A stretch of 64,000 nucleotides of DNA from Amycolatopsis lexingtonensis (GTDB lineage Bacteria; Actinomycetota; Actinomycetes; Mycobacteriales; Pseudonocardiaceae): assembly GCF_014873755.1 (NCBI RefSeq), contig NZ_JADBEG010000001.1:2792501-2856500 (forward strand), in the 5' to 3' direction. The notes beneath the pieces were generated by a model that saw only the letters and a program-made list of their open reading frames with translations, did not search any database and had not been told where the DNA came from. Shown here in pieces: positions 15,951-24,239 of the stretch; the stretch's first letter is position 1; every line of letters begins with the position of its first letter. A program made the translations under genes and the position numbers.

Positions 15951-16324
15951 CGGCCACCCACCGCGCAGTCGTAGACCTGCTCGTTGCGGGGGTGGCAGCC
16001 CGCGCCGGTGATCCGCCAGCCGTCCGGGAAGTCGTGCAGGAACAACGTGTCCGCCGAAGAGCGGGCCTGGGCCTCGTCGCCCCAGACCACAGTGGACGCG
16101 ACGCCGGCCTGCGGGAGCAGCGCGACCGGCGAGCCCGCGCCGCAGCCTACCGGCCCCAGCCCGTCGCGAGCCCGCGGTGCGAGCAGCACGCAGGCGGCGG
16201 CACCGTCGTGGTGCGCCACGGCGCTGACGAACTTCCCGGCCGCTTCCGCGGCATCCGGGGCATCGGCGGCCGAGCACGCGCTGAGCATCGCGGCGGCCGC
16301 GAGCACCGGCACGATCTTGGACAC
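15947..16324 (-). CDS. putative lipoprotein (125 aa)
   Basis: A GTG-started protein with a lipoprotein signal: KIVPVLAAAAMLSACSAAD, in which LSAC is the lipobox and Cys17 the lipidated residue. The mature part resembles small secreted actinobacterial proteins with a SnoaL/NTF2-like helix (AAGKFVSAVAHHDGAAACVLLAPRARDGL) and a closing strand DFPDGWRITGAGCHP. It has several Cys residues that could pair outside the cell. It is the first gene of the lipoprotein, miniprotein, DUF6766 operon. Function unknown. Confidence 0.8.
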   Translation of the reverse strand: MSKIVPVLAAAAMLSACSAADAPDAAEAAGKFVSAVAHHDGAAACVLLAPRARDGLGPVGCGAGSPVALLPQAGVASTVVWGDEAQARSSADTLFLHDFPDGWRITGAGCHPRNEQVYDCAVGGR

Positions 16325-16366
16325 GCTCGGGAATACCCGCTTTTCGCCGCCTCAACCGCCGCCGTT

Positions 16367-17065
16367 CTACGACAGCAGGGCCCGGACCGCCGCCGGATCG
16401 GGGCCGTCCGGGGCGAGCAGCACGACGGCGTCGTCGAAGCCCGCCTCCGCGTACCGGTGCAGCACCTCGCCGGTCGGCCCCAGGTCCGCCGAAACCGGGA
16501 CGGCGCAAACGATCGCGCGCTGTCCCCCGGCGGCTCGGTAGCGCTCGTGCGCCGCGAGGATCTGCTCGGGGGTGCGGCGGTACGCGGACGCCAGCCAGCC
16601 GTCGAACTCCCGGGCGGCTCGCTCGACTTTGGCGCCCCACGAGCCGAGCAGCAGCGGTGGCCCATCGGGAAGCAGCTCCCGCAAGCGCGGCAGGTTCTCG
16701 TCGAAGTTCCGGAAGCGCGCGCCGTAGTCCCGGCCGAGAGCGGCGTAGTCGAGGTCGGTCGAGCCGGGGCTGACGCCGAGGGTCAGGCGGTCGCCGCACA
16801 CCGACAGCAGCGACCGGACCCGGTGGGCGAGGTCGGCGGGGTGGTGCAGCGGGACCTGCACGGTGGCCGTGCCGACTTCGACGTGCTCGGTGGCCGTGGC
16901 CGCCACCGCCAACGTGACGAACGGGTCCGGGACCGGGAACCCCCGCCCGATGATCTGAGGCGTCCACAAGCTCTCGAACCCTTCGCCCACCAAGCGTTTC
17001 GCCCACTCCGCGACCACGATCGGCGGTCCGGGGGCCAGGCGGGCGAGCGTCGCACCCAGGCGCAT
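16367..17065 (-). CDS. LLM-class (luciferase-like) flavin/F420-dependent oxidoreductase
   Basis: A 232-residue member of the luciferase-like fold, shorter than the usual 280-340. N-terminal signatures GATLARLAPGPPIVVAEWAKRLVGEGFESLWTPQ and VTLAVAATATEHVEVGTATVQVPLHHPADLAHRVRSL are followed by DRLTLGVSPGSTDLDYAALGRDY. The protein ends soon after the barrel strand DDAVVLLAPDG, so one helical part may be missing or compact. Its start lies one base after the acetoacetyl-CoA synthetase stop, indicating an operon. Substrate unknown; a redox step on a short-chain acyl intermediate is one guess. Confidence 0.83.
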   Translation of the reverse strand: MRLGATLARLAPGPPIVVAEWAKRLVGEGFESLWTPQIIGRGFPVPDPFVTLAVAATATEHVEVGTATVQVPLHHPADLAHRVRSLLSVCGDRLTLGVSPGSTDLDYAALGRDYGARFRNFDENLPRLRELLPDGPPLLLGSWGAKVERAAREFDGWLASAYRRTPEQILAAHERYRAAGGQRAIVCAVPVSADLGPTGEVLHRYAEAGFDDAVVLLAPDGPDPAAVRALLS

Positions 17066-17066
17066 C

Positions 17067-19010
17067 TCAGCGCGCCCGGTCCGCCGCGAAGCGCGCGTAC
17101 CAGCGCAACGCGTCCGGGTCGTCGACCGAAGCGACGTTCGCGGCCTTCTCCAGCTCCACGCCGGACAGCAGCCTCTTGATCGGCACCTCCAGCCGTTTGC
17201 CGCTCAGCGTGTGCGGGACGGCGGGCGCCTCGACGATCTCGTCCGGGACGTGCCGCGGCGTCAGGCGGGTCCGCAGGGTGGTGCCGATCTTCCGCTTCAG
17301 GGCCTCGTCGAGCTGGTGCCCGGGCGCCGGGACCACGAACAGTCCCAGCCAGTACTCGCCGCCGGGCCGGTCGAGGCCGATCACGAGGGTTTCGCTGATC
17401 TCGTCCAGGGTTTCCAGCACGTCGTAGAAGTCGCTGCTGCCCAGCCGGACGCCCTGGCGGTTGAGCGTCGAATCCGACCGGCCGTGGATGGTGACGCTGC
17501 CGTCGGCGTGCAGCGTCACCCAGTCGCCGTGCCGCCACACTCCCGGCCAGGTGTCGAAATAGGACTCGGTGTAGCGGACGGCGCCGGGGTCGTTCCACAG
17601 CGACACCGGCATCGACGGCATCGGCTGGGTGACGACGAGGTCCCCGACCGCGTCCACCACCGGCTCGCCGGCCTCGTTCCAGGCCTCGCAGTCGACGCCG
17701 GCGAGCCGCCCGCCGATGCGGCCCGGCCGGACCGGGTCGTACTCGCTCGCGCCGACGAACGAGCCCGAGATGTCGGTGCCGCCGCTGGTCGAGTCGATCC
17801 GCACCGCGGGGCTGACGTGCTCGGTGATCCAGTGGTAGCCCGCCGCGGGCAGCGCCGAGCCACTGACCATGACGTGCCGCAGCCGGCCGAAGTCGTGCTG
17901 CCGCCGCGGCGAAACCCCGGTGCCGGCGGTGACGACCGCGGCGCCGAGCAGCACGACGTCCGCCCGGGTCCGGGCCGCAACCTCCCAGACCGCGCCCGGC
18001 GGGTGGTGCGGAGCGCCTTCGTAAAGCGTGATCGCCGCGCCCTGGGTGAGCGCGCCCAGCTGCATGTTCCACAGCGCCCACCCGGTCGACGTGCAGGCGA
18101 ACATCCGCTCGCCGGCCCGCAGCCCGCAGTACAGCCCGGACCACTTCAGCCCTTCCAGGGTGATCCCGCCGTGGCCGTGCACCAGGCCCTTGGGCCGCCC
18201 GGTGGTCCCGGAGGTGAACAGCACCCACAGCGGGTGGGAGAACTCGACCTGCTCGAACTCCAAGGGCTCGTCCCGGGCGAGCAGCTCGTCCCACGGCGTC
18301 GAGCCGGCCGGATCCGGCCGGTCGAACGCATACGGGACGTGGACGAAGTGGCGCAGCGCCGGGAGTTCCTCGCGCAGCCGCGCGACGACGTCGGCGCGGT
18401 CGATCACCTTGCCGTTCCAGTGGTAGCCGTCCGCCGCGATGAGCACGGTGGGTTCGAGCTGCGCGAGGCGCCCGAGGGTGCCGTCGGCGCCGAAGTCCGG
18501 GGAGCAGCACGCCCACACCGCGCCGACGGCGGCGGTCGCGAGGCAAGCGATCACGGCGTGCTCGGTGTTGGGCAGGTAGGCCGCGACGCGGTCGCCGGGG
18601 CGCACCCCCGCCCGGCGCAGCCAGCCGGCCGCGGCCGCCACCGACCGGCGCAGGGCGCCGAAGGTGATCTCGCGCGCGGACGCGTCATCCTCCCGGACGC
18701 ACACCAGCGCCGTGCCGTCCTCGGCGCCGCGGCGCAGCGCGTGCTGCGCCCAGTTCAGCCGCGCGCCGGGGAACCAGCGGGTGTGCGGCATGGGATCGGC
18801 GGTGCGCACGCGCGTCCACGGCGTGCTGAAGGCGACGTCGTAGTAGCCGGCGACGGAGGTCCAGAACCGGTCCAGGTCCGCGACCGACCAGGCCCAGAGC
18901 GCGTCGTGGCCGGGGAACGGCCGTCCTTCGCGCCGCTCCAGCCAGTTCAGGTACGCGCGCAGCGGGGAGTTCTCGATCCGGTCCGCGGAGGGGCTCCAGA
19001 GCACGTCCAT
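17067..19010 (-). CDS. aacS: acetoacetyl-CoA synthetase (acetoacetate-CoA ligase)
   Basis: A 647-residue AMP-forming ligase that makes acetoacetyl-CoA from acetoacetate, ATP and CoA in the cytoplasm. The N-terminal WSPSADRIENSPLRAYLNWLERREGRPFPGHDALWAWSVADLDRFW is the typical AACS cap. The phosphate loop is LFTSGTTGRPKGLVHGHGG; later motifs are RIDSTSGGTDISGSFVG, WRHGDWVTLHADGSVTIHGRSDSTLNRQGVRLGSSDFY and HTLSGKRLEVPIKRLL with the catalytic Lys. The length is standard for the family. It is divergent from a second LLM gene across a 131-bp gap and co-transcribed with the LLM gene downstream. Confidence 0.93.
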   Translation of the reverse strand: MDVLWSPSADRIENSPLRAYLNWLERREGRPFPGHDALWAWSVADLDRFWTSVAGYYDVAFSTPWTRVRTADPMPHTRWFPGARLNWAQHALRRGAEDGTALVCVREDDASAREITFGALRRSVAAAAGWLRRAGVRPGDRVAAYLPNTEHAVIACLATAAVGAVWACCSPDFGADGTLGRLAQLEPTVLIAADGYHWNGKVIDRADVVARLREELPALRHFVHVPYAFDRPDPAGSTPWDELLARDEPLEFEQVEFSHPLWVLFTSGTTGRPKGLVHGHGGITLEGLKWSGLYCGLRAGERMFACTSTGWALWNMQLGALTQGAAITLYEGAPHHPPGAVWEVAARTRADVVLLGAAVVTAGTGVSPRRQHDFGRLRHVMVSGSALPAAGYHWITEHVSPAVRIDSTSGGTDISGSFVGASEYDPVRPGRIGGRLAGVDCEAWNEAGEPVVDAVGDLVVTQPMPSMPVSLWNDPGAVRYTESYFDTWPGVWRHGDWVTLHADGSVTIHGRSDSTLNRQGVRLGSSDFYDVLETLDEISETLVIGLDRPGGEYWLGLFVVPAPGHQLDEALKRKIGTTLRTRLTPRHVPDEIVEAPAVPHTLSGKRLEVPIKRLLSGVELEKAANVASVDDPDALRWYARFAADRAR

Positions 19011-19069
19011 ACCTGGGAACGTAAAGGCAGACCGCGGCGTGCGGCGGTGCTGTTGTCCGGGATTTGAGA

Positions 19070-19081
19070 ATCACGTGTGAT
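19070..19081. promoter_or_regulatory. inverted repeat in the aacS/LLM divergent promoter
   Basis: ATCACGTGTGAT has 5-base arms (ATCAC/GTGAT) around GT. It lies centrally in the gap between aacS and the divergent LLM gene and is a candidate operator for shared control. No regulator gene is adjacent. Confidence 0.35.
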
Positions 19082-19141
19082 CGAGTTGAGCCGGCCGGCG
19101 CACGATCCGCTTGACGACGACGTCTCGAGGAGGCCGGACGC

Positions 19142-20128
19142 ATGAAGCTCGCTCTCTACCTGCCCAACTTCCGCGACGAGGTGACGATCAAGGAGCTCGA
19201 AGACCTCACCGCGCTGGCCGAGGACCTCGACTTCGACTCCGTCTGGACGCTCGACCGGATCGTCGTCCCGGAGAGCTCCGACCGCGCCGAACTGCAGTAC
19301 CCGTTCGGCATGATGACCGACCTGCCCAACGCCCTGCCGGTCATCTCGCGCGGCAAGTGGTTCCAGGGCATGACGCTGATCCCGTGGCTCGCGGCGAAGA
19401 CCACGAAGGTGCGCATCGGGATGAGCATCATCGACACCCCGTACCGCTCCCCCGGCGTGCTCGCGGCCGAGCTCGCCACCCAGGACCACCTGTCGGGCGG
19501 CCGCCTCAACGTCGGCGTCGGCTCCGGCTGGATGCCCGAGGAGTTCGCCGCCGCCAGCGTCCCGCACCTGTTCCCGCGCCGGCACGGCCACGTCCGCGAA
19601 ACGATCGAGATCATGCAGGGCATCTGGTCCAACGAGCTGTTCGAGTACCACGGCGAGTTCGCGGACTTCGAGCTGTCGGGCTTCGGCCACAAGCCGATCC
19701 AGCAGCCGCCGCCGATCTTCTTCTCCGGCCTGAAGGACCCGAAGCGCTCGGCCAAGCGCATCGCGAAGTACGGCCTGCAGGGCTGGATCGGCATCCAGGA
19801 CACCCCGGAGGACATCAAGCGCTGGAAGGGCGAGATGGAGCGCGAGCTGGGCGAGCTCGGCCGCGGCTTCCCGGACGGCTTCGAGATGTGCAGCATGATC
19901 TGGTTCGTCATCACCGACGAGCCGATGGACCAGACCCCGGCGGGCAAGGGCACCAACCTGCTGGCCGGCAGCGCCCAGCAGATCGAGGACATCCTCAAGC
20001 GGTACAAGGATGCCGGTTTGACGATGCCGCTGCTGTGGCCGCCGTTCCGCGACGTGCCGACGTCGAAGACGCTCGACGATCTCAAGCGGCTGACCGAGGA
20101 GATCATGCCCAAGGTCGAGTCCGCGTGA
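19142..20128 (+). CDS. LLM-class F420-dependent oxidoreductase
   Basis: A 328-residue TIM-barrel protein of the luciferase-like superfamily. MKLALYLPNFRDEVTIKELEDLTALAEDLDFDSVWTLDRIV is the barrel start; IGMSIIDTPYRSPGVLAAELATQDHLSGGRLNVGVGSGWMPEEFAAASVPH contains the conserved cofactor-binding strand seen in F420 users. The phosphate-binding region PPIFFSGLKDPKRSAKRIAKYGLQGWIG follows. The ATG has GGAGG at a good distance. It is transcribed alone, away from aacS. Substrate cannot be inferred; F420 is preferred over FMN because actinobacterial members with this length and motif usually use F420. Confidence 0.87.
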   Translation: MKLALYLPNFRDEVTIKELEDLTALAEDLDFDSVWTLDRIVVPESSDRAELQYPFGMMTDLPNALPVISRGKWFQGMTLIPWLAAKTTKVRIGMSIIDTPYRSPGVLAAELATQDHLSGGRLNVGVGSGWMPEEFAAASVPHLFPRRHGHVRETIEIMQGIWSNELFEYHGEFADFELSGFGHKPIQQPPPIFFSGLKDPKRSAKRIAKYGLQGWIGIQDTPEDIKRWKGEMERELGELGRGFPDGFEMCSMIWFVITDEPMDQTPAGKGTNLLAGSAQQIEDILKRYKDAGLTMPLLWPPFRDVPTSKTLDDLKRLTEEIMPKVESA

Positions 20129-20233
20129 CACCATCCCCCGCGCCGGCTCGGTGATCTGGCCGTCGCGCCGCTGGTGAGGCACCATGGGTGCGGGCCGCGG
20201 CGTGGCGGCCGGACGGCGGCGAAGGAGCTCGTG

Positions 20234-20920
20234 ATGGACGCCCGAGCGACGCTGCCCGGCAGCCGCCAAGTGCTCGTCGTCGACGACGATCCGCGGGTGC
20301 GGACCGTCGTCACCTGGCAGCTGGAAGCCGAGGGGTTCCGGGTCACCGAAGCGGCCGACGGCAGGCGGGCGCTCGAGGCCATCGAGCGCGACCGGCTGGA
20401 CCTCGTCATCCTCGACCTCGCCCTGCCCGGCGTCGGCGGCCTCGACGTCCTGCGGCGGCTGCGCGGTGGCGAGCACGCCGCGCTGCCCGTGATCGTGCTG
20501 TCGGGCCGCAGCGGCGAGGCCGACCGGATCGTCGGGCTCGACCTGGGCGCCGACGACTACCTCGTGAAGCCCTTCTCCCCCGGCGAGCTGGCCGCCCGCG
20601 TGCGCTCGGTGCTGCGGCGGGCCGCGCCCGCGCCGCCGGGGCCCGCGGCCGGGCTGCGGATCGACCAGGGCGCGCGCGAGGTGTTCCTCGACGGCCGCGA
20701 GCTCACCATGACCGCGAAGGAGTTCGACCTGCTCACCTTCCTGTCCTCCCACCCGCGGCAGGTGTTCACTCGGGCCCAGCTGCTCGAACGCGTCTGGGCG
20801 AGCGCCGCCGAGTGGCAGGGCGAAGCGACCGTCACCGAGCACGTCCACCGCCTGCGCCAGAAGATCGGGGCGGAGCGGGTGCGGACCGTCCGCGGGGTCG
20901 GCTACCGGTTCGAGCCGTGA
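20234..20920 (+). CDS. OmpR/PhoB-family response regulator
   Basis: A 228-residue two-component regulator. Residues 12-125 are a receiver domain: acidic pocket VVDDDP (residues 16-20), phospho-acceptor Asp61 in LVILDLALPG, and the conserved Lys in DDYLVKPFSPGEL. Residues about 135-228 are a winged-helix DNA-binding domain (LTMTAKEFDLLTFLSSHPRQVFTRAQLLERVW, TVTEHVHRLRQKIG, RTVRGVGYRFEP). An ATG at 20234 with AAGGAG six bases away is preferred; a GTG one codon earlier is possible. Its last codon overlaps the sensor kinase start (GTGA), so the pair is translationally coupled. Confidence 0.93.
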   Translation: MDARATLPGSRQVLVVDDDPRVRTVVTWQLEAEGFRVTEAADGRRALEAIERDRLDLVILDLALPGVGGLDVLRRLRGGEHAALPVIVLSGRSGEADRIVGLDLGADDYLVKPFSPGELAARVRSVLRRAAPAPPGPAAGLRIDQGAREVFLDGRELTMTAKEFDLLTFLSSHPRQVFTRAQLLERVWASAAEWQGEATVTEHVHRLRQKIGAERVRTVRGVGYRFEP

Positions 20921-22503
20921 CCCGCACCCGCGAAGCCGCCACCGACACCGAAGCGCTGCTCCAGGCGCAGTCCGGGGTCCTCGAACGCATCGCGGGCGGC
21001 GTCCCACTGCCCGACGTGCTGACCGAGGTCGCGACCACCCTCGAACGGCTCATGCCGGACTGCCACTGCTCGATCCTCCTGCTCGACCGCGAATCCTCGA
21101 CGCTCCGCCACGGCGCCGCGCCCTCGTTGCCGCCGTCCTACTCCTCCCGCATCGACGGGCTCGCCATCGGCCGCGACGAAGGGTCCTGCGGCGCGGCCGC
21201 CTACCTGGGGACGCCGGTCGTCGCCGAAGACGTCACCACCGACCCGCGCTGGATCCGCTACCGCGACCTCGCGGGCGCGCACGGCCTGCGGGCCTGCTGG
21301 TCGACGCCGATCCGCGGCCGGGCCGGGGTGGTGGGCACCTTCGCCGTCTACCACGAGCGGACGCACCAGCCGAGTTCCCGCGAGCGGGACCTGGTCGACC
21401 GGCTCACCCACCTGGCGTCGGTGGCCATCGACCACCACGCGCTCTTCGGCGCGCTCGCCGACAGCGAGGAGCGGTTCCGGCGGGCGTTCGACGACAACGC
21501 GATCGGCATGGCGATCACCGCCGCCGACGGGGCCGTGACCAGGACGAACGAGGCACTGCGCGACCTGCTCGGGCGGTCCGAGCACGAGCTGACCGGCGTC
21601 CGGCTGGCCGAGCTGTTCACCCCGGTGACCGCGCCGGAGGCGCCCTACGAGGCGACACTGCGCCACCCCGACGGCCGGACGCTCGACGTGGTCGTCACGG
21701 TCTCGCCGGTGGCCGGGCCGGACGGCGTGCCGGTCCGGCTGATCGCCAACGTCCTGGACGTCACCCAGCGGCGCGCGGCCGAACGCGAACGCCAGGCCCG
21801 GCACGAGGCCGACGTCGCCCGCCAGGCCGCGGAGCGGGCCAGCCGCGCCAAGACCGACTTCGTCGCCGCCCTCGGCCACGAGCTGCGCACGCCGCTGCAG
21901 GCCGTCACCGGGTTCACCGAACTGCTCGGGTCGCTCGACCTGCCGCCGGAACGCCGCCAGGCGGCGCTCGAACACATCACCGGCGCGGCCGGGCACATCC
22001 TCGCCATGGTGGACGACGTCCTCGACGTGGCCCGGATCGAGGCCAGGGCGCTGCCGCTGCACCCGGTCGACATCGACGTGCCGGCCGTGGTCGCCGAGGT
22101 GCTGAGCCTGCTGGAACCGCTCGCCGATGCGGAAGGCGTGCACCTGCGCGACGAGAGCGGGCCGGCCGCGCTGCACGGTGACGAGCGGCGGCTCAAGCAG
22201 ATCCTGCTCAACCTCGCGGGCAACGCCGTCCGCTACAACCGGACGGGCGGCACCGTCGTGCTCACCACCCGCACGGAGGCCGACGCGGTGGTCATCACCG
22301 TCGCCGACAGCGGCCGCGGCATCGCCCCGGAGCACCTCGACCGGCTGTTCACCCCGTTCGACAGGCTCGGCGCCGACTCCGGCGAGGGCGTCGGCCTGGG
22401 TCTCCCGCTGGCCAAGGGCCTCGCCGAGGCGATGGGCGGCGGGCTCGCCGTGGAAAGCACGCCCGGCCGGGGCACGACCGTCGAGGTGACGCTGCCGCGC
22501 TGA
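20917..22503 (+). CDS. soluble sensor histidine kinase, GAF-PAS-HisKA-HATPase
   Basis: A 528-residue kinase partner of the regulator upstream. There is no membrane segment, so sensing is intracellular. Residues about 20-175 form a GAF domain (CSILLLDRESSTLRHGAAPSLP, STPIRGRAGVVGTFAVYH); residues about 183-290 a PAS domain (SEERFRRAFDDNAIGMAITAADGAVTRTNEALRDLLGRSEHEL); then a short coiled coil and the H-box ALGHELRTPLQAV with phospho-acceptor His321. ATP-binding boxes are LKQILLNLAGNAVRYN, VADSGRGIAPEHLDRLF and GVGLGLPLAKGLAEAMGG. The H-box has Gly before the His where Ser is usual. Such GAF-PAS kinases often sense redox or small molecules. Confidence 0.92.
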   Translation: MTRTREAATDTEALLQAQSGVLERIAGGVPLPDVLTEVATTLERLMPDCHCSILLLDRESSTLRHGAAPSLPPSYSSRIDGLAIGRDEGSCGAAAYLGTPVVAEDVTTDPRWIRYRDLAGAHGLRACWSTPIRGRAGVVGTFAVYHERTHQPSSRERDLVDRLTHLASVAIDHHALFGALADSEERFRRAFDDNAIGMAITAADGAVTRTNEALRDLLGRSEHELTGVRLAELFTPVTAPEAPYEATLRHPDGRTLDVVVTVSPVAGPDGVPVRLIANVLDVTQRRAAERERQARHEADVARQAAERASRAKTDFVAALGHELRTPLQAVTGFTELLGSLDLPPERRQAALEHITGAAGHILAMVDDVLDVARIEARALPLHPVDIDVPAVVAEVLSLLEPLADAEGVHLRDESGPAALHGDERRLKQILLNLAGNAVRYNRTGGTVVLTTRTEADAVVITVADSGRGIAPEHLDRLFTPFDRLGADSGEGVGLGLPLAKGLAEAMGGGLAVESTPGRGTTVEVTLPR

Positions 22504-22506
22504 TCT

Positions 22507-22541
22507 TCCCGGTTCGACCGCCCGGCGGCGGGGAACCGGGA
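22507..22541 (+). terminator. terminator after the two-component operon
   Basis: Arms TCCCGGTTC (22507-22515) and GAACCGGGA (22533-22541) form a perfect 9-base stem with a G/C-rich loop directly behind the kinase stop. Confidence 0.65.
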
Positions 22542-22573
22542 CGCGGCGAACCGTCCCCGAACCGGAGGTACCG

Positions 22574-23008
22574 ATGCGCGCCGTGGACCACGACGTCCGG
22601 CCCGGCGTCGAAGCCGACATGGGTGACGGCGACGCGTGGCCGTCGATCCGCGCCAAGGTCCAGGCGGCCGACATCCTGCTCGTGGCCACGCCGACGTGGG
22701 TCGGGCACATGTCCAGCGTGGCGCAGCGCGTGCTGGAACGCCTCGACGCCGAACTGTCCGAAACGGACGGCGAAGGCCGGCAAGGTCGCCGTCGCCGCGG
22801 CGGTCGGCAACGAAGACGGCGCGCACAAGATCATCGCCGACCTCTTCCAGACCCTCAACGACACGGGGTTCTCGATCCCGGCCCAGGGCGGCGACTACAA
22901 CGACCTCGACGAAACGCCCGACGCCGTCGCCTCGACCAACGCCACGCTGGCCGCAACGCCGTGCACCTGGCCCGGCTGCTGGAAAAGTCCCAGTACCCGG
23001 CCGCTTGA
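22574..23008 (+). pseudogene. decayed flavodoxin-family NAD(P)H oxidoreductase gene
   Basis: The reading starts MRAVDHDVRPGVEADMGDGDAWPSIRAKVQAADILLVATPTWVGHMSSVAQRVLERLDAELSETDGEGR, which matches the middle of FMN-dependent flavodoxin-like reductases (TPTW-GH-SSVAQRVLERLDA). It then needs a shift near 22780 to continue KVAVAAAVGNEDGAHKIIADLFQTLNDTGFSIPAQGG and a second shift near 22952, where one C seems lost, to regain HLARLLEKSQYP. The first 35 or so residues with the phosphate-binding start are absent, and a segment after PAQGG looks deleted. Two shifts plus truncation make a working enzyme unlikely. A ribosome-like GGAGG still precedes the ATG. Confidence 0.8.
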
Positions 23009-23050
23009 ACCGCGCGGGTTCTGGGTAGAAGCACCAGTACCCGCGGTTCA
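23006..23050 (+). terminator. terminator-like hairpin after the flavodoxin remnant
   Basis: Arms TGAACCGCGCGGGT and ACCCGCGGTTCA (23039-23050) pair almost fully with a one-base bulge, directly at the stop of the remnant gene and before the STAS gene. Confidence 0.55.
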
Positions 23051-23122
23051 GCCAGCAGCCGTGACGCTCTTCGCGTCGGCCCGGCTCCGCGGAGCCGCCG
23101 TCACACCGGAGGTGGCAGCACC

Positions 23123-23530
23123 ATGCGCACTGAAGACCCGGTAGCCCGGTTCCACCGGCGCACCACGACCGTCACGGTCACCGCGACCGGCGAGGCCACC
23201 GTGCTGGCCGCCGTCGGCGACCTCGACCAGGACATCGCCGACCGCCTGTTCGCGCACCTGGACGCCGAGCTGCTCAAGCGCCCGCGCGCCCTGCTCGTCG
23301 ACCTCACCCGGGTCGGCTTCTGCTCGGCCGGCGCCCTGCGGGTCCTCTTGCTGACCACGGCCGAGGCGCACGCCGCCGGCATCCCGTGCGTCATCGCGAG
23401 CGACCAGCACTCCGTCCGGCGGCCGATCGCCGCCCTGCACCTCGAACACCAGCTGCCGGTCTACCCGACCCTGGCCGACGCCCGCGATCGCCTGGCGCTC
23501 TGCGTGGCGTCGACGGCAGCACGAAGGTAG
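23123..23530 (+). CDS. STAS-domain anti-sigma factor antagonist
   Basis: A 135-residue STAS protein. RTTTVTVTATGEATVLAAVGDLDQDIADRLFAHLDAELLKRPRALLVDLTRVGFCSAGALRVLLLTTAEAHAAGIP has the fold order and the phosphorylatable Ser in FCSAG. It follows GGAGG (23108-23112). No kinase gene is adjacent; it resembles the other STAS protein at 13.8 kb, and both may act in the same partner-switching network. Its 3' end overlaps the end of a convergent membrane-protein gene by about 140 bp, which is unusual. Confidence 0.87.
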   Translation: MRTEDPVARFHRRTTTVTVTATGEATVLAAVGDLDQDIADRLFAHLDAELLKRPRALLVDLTRVGFCSAGALRVLLLTTAEAHAAGIPCVIASDQHSVRRPIAALHLEHQLPVYPTLADARDRLALCVASTAARR

Positions 23531-24230
23531 TGGTGCCGTCGGGCCCGGTGATGGTGATGTGGAAGCTGAACGTCTCCGTCGTCGTGGTCTCGGTGGTCGA
23601 CGTCTCCGTCGTGCTGGATTCGGGCTGCTCTTCCGTGGGGCGGAACAGCTCCACCCGGAACAGCCCGAGGACGACCGCCGCGCCGAACAGCAGGCCCGCG
23701 AACGCGACCACCGCGAACGCGCACCCCTCCGGCGGCGGCCCGACCACAGTGGACTGCGGCGCCGGCTCGATCACCGCCTCTTCCGCCCGGCGCCGCCACT
23801 CCGCCGTCGGGTTCGGCACGACCTCGGCCCGCCACGGCCGGTCCGGTGGGTACTGGACCACGAGGACCTCGCCCGCCGGGAAGCCGGGCAGGTCGGCCAG
23901 GTTGACGCCGTGGGTGATCTCGACGCGGAACGACGGCGCGTCCTCGGGCGCGACGGTGAGGACGAGGGTCAGGGGGACGTCGCCCGTTTCCGTGCCGCCG
24001 GCCCGCCGGCTTTCGATCCTCGCGAGCGCGACGCGGGGAATGACCGCGGCCTCGCGGGCGCGGCGTGGCGCGCCGGCCACGTACAGCAGTAGTCCGTAGC
24101 CGGCGGGGAGGCCGAGCGCGGTCAGGATGAGCGGGACTTCCTCGAGCACGATCCCGGTGACGAAGGCGCTCACCGCCGCGCCGGCGACACCGCCGCCGAG
24201 GAAGCCGCGCAGGAGTGCGGCAGGGGACAT
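23391..24230 (-). CDS. membrane protein of unknown function with Thr/Glu-rich tail
   Basis: A 279-residue protein. Residues about 10-52 hold two adjacent hydrophobic helices (FLGGGVAGAAVSAFVTGIVL; LILTALGLPAGYGLLLYVAG). Residues about 60-150 are a soluble domain (VALARIESRRAG...VPLTLVLTVAPEDAPSFRVEITHGVNLADLPGFPAGEVLVVQYPPDRPWRAEVVPN) with a strand pattern like DUF3592-type domains. A further helix (GCAFAVVAFAGLLFGAAVVLGLF) precedes a low-complexity run of Ser/Thr/Glu and the strand FSFHITITGPDGTTTFVLP. The last 45 or so codons overlap the convergent STAS gene and read as Arg/Gly-rich filler, so the native stop may have been lost. It lies nine bases after the related membrane gene upstream, probably one operon. 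Confidence 0.72.
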   Translation of the reverse strand: MSPAALLRGFLGGGVAGAAVSAFVTGIVLEEVPLILTALGLPAGYGLLLYVAGAPRRAREAAVIPRVALARIESRRAGGTETGDVPLTLVLTVAPEDAPSFRVEITHGVNLADLPGFPAGEVLVVQYPPDRPWRAEVVPNPTAEWRRRAEEAVIEPAPQSTVVGPPPEGCAFAVVAFAGLLFGAAVVLGLFRVELFRPTEEQPESSTTETSTTETTTTETFSFHITITGPDGTTTFVLPSTPRRAPGDRGRRPGSGRPAAGVRGAGRRSAAGRSAGRSR

Positions 24231-24239
24231 GGGAACTCC

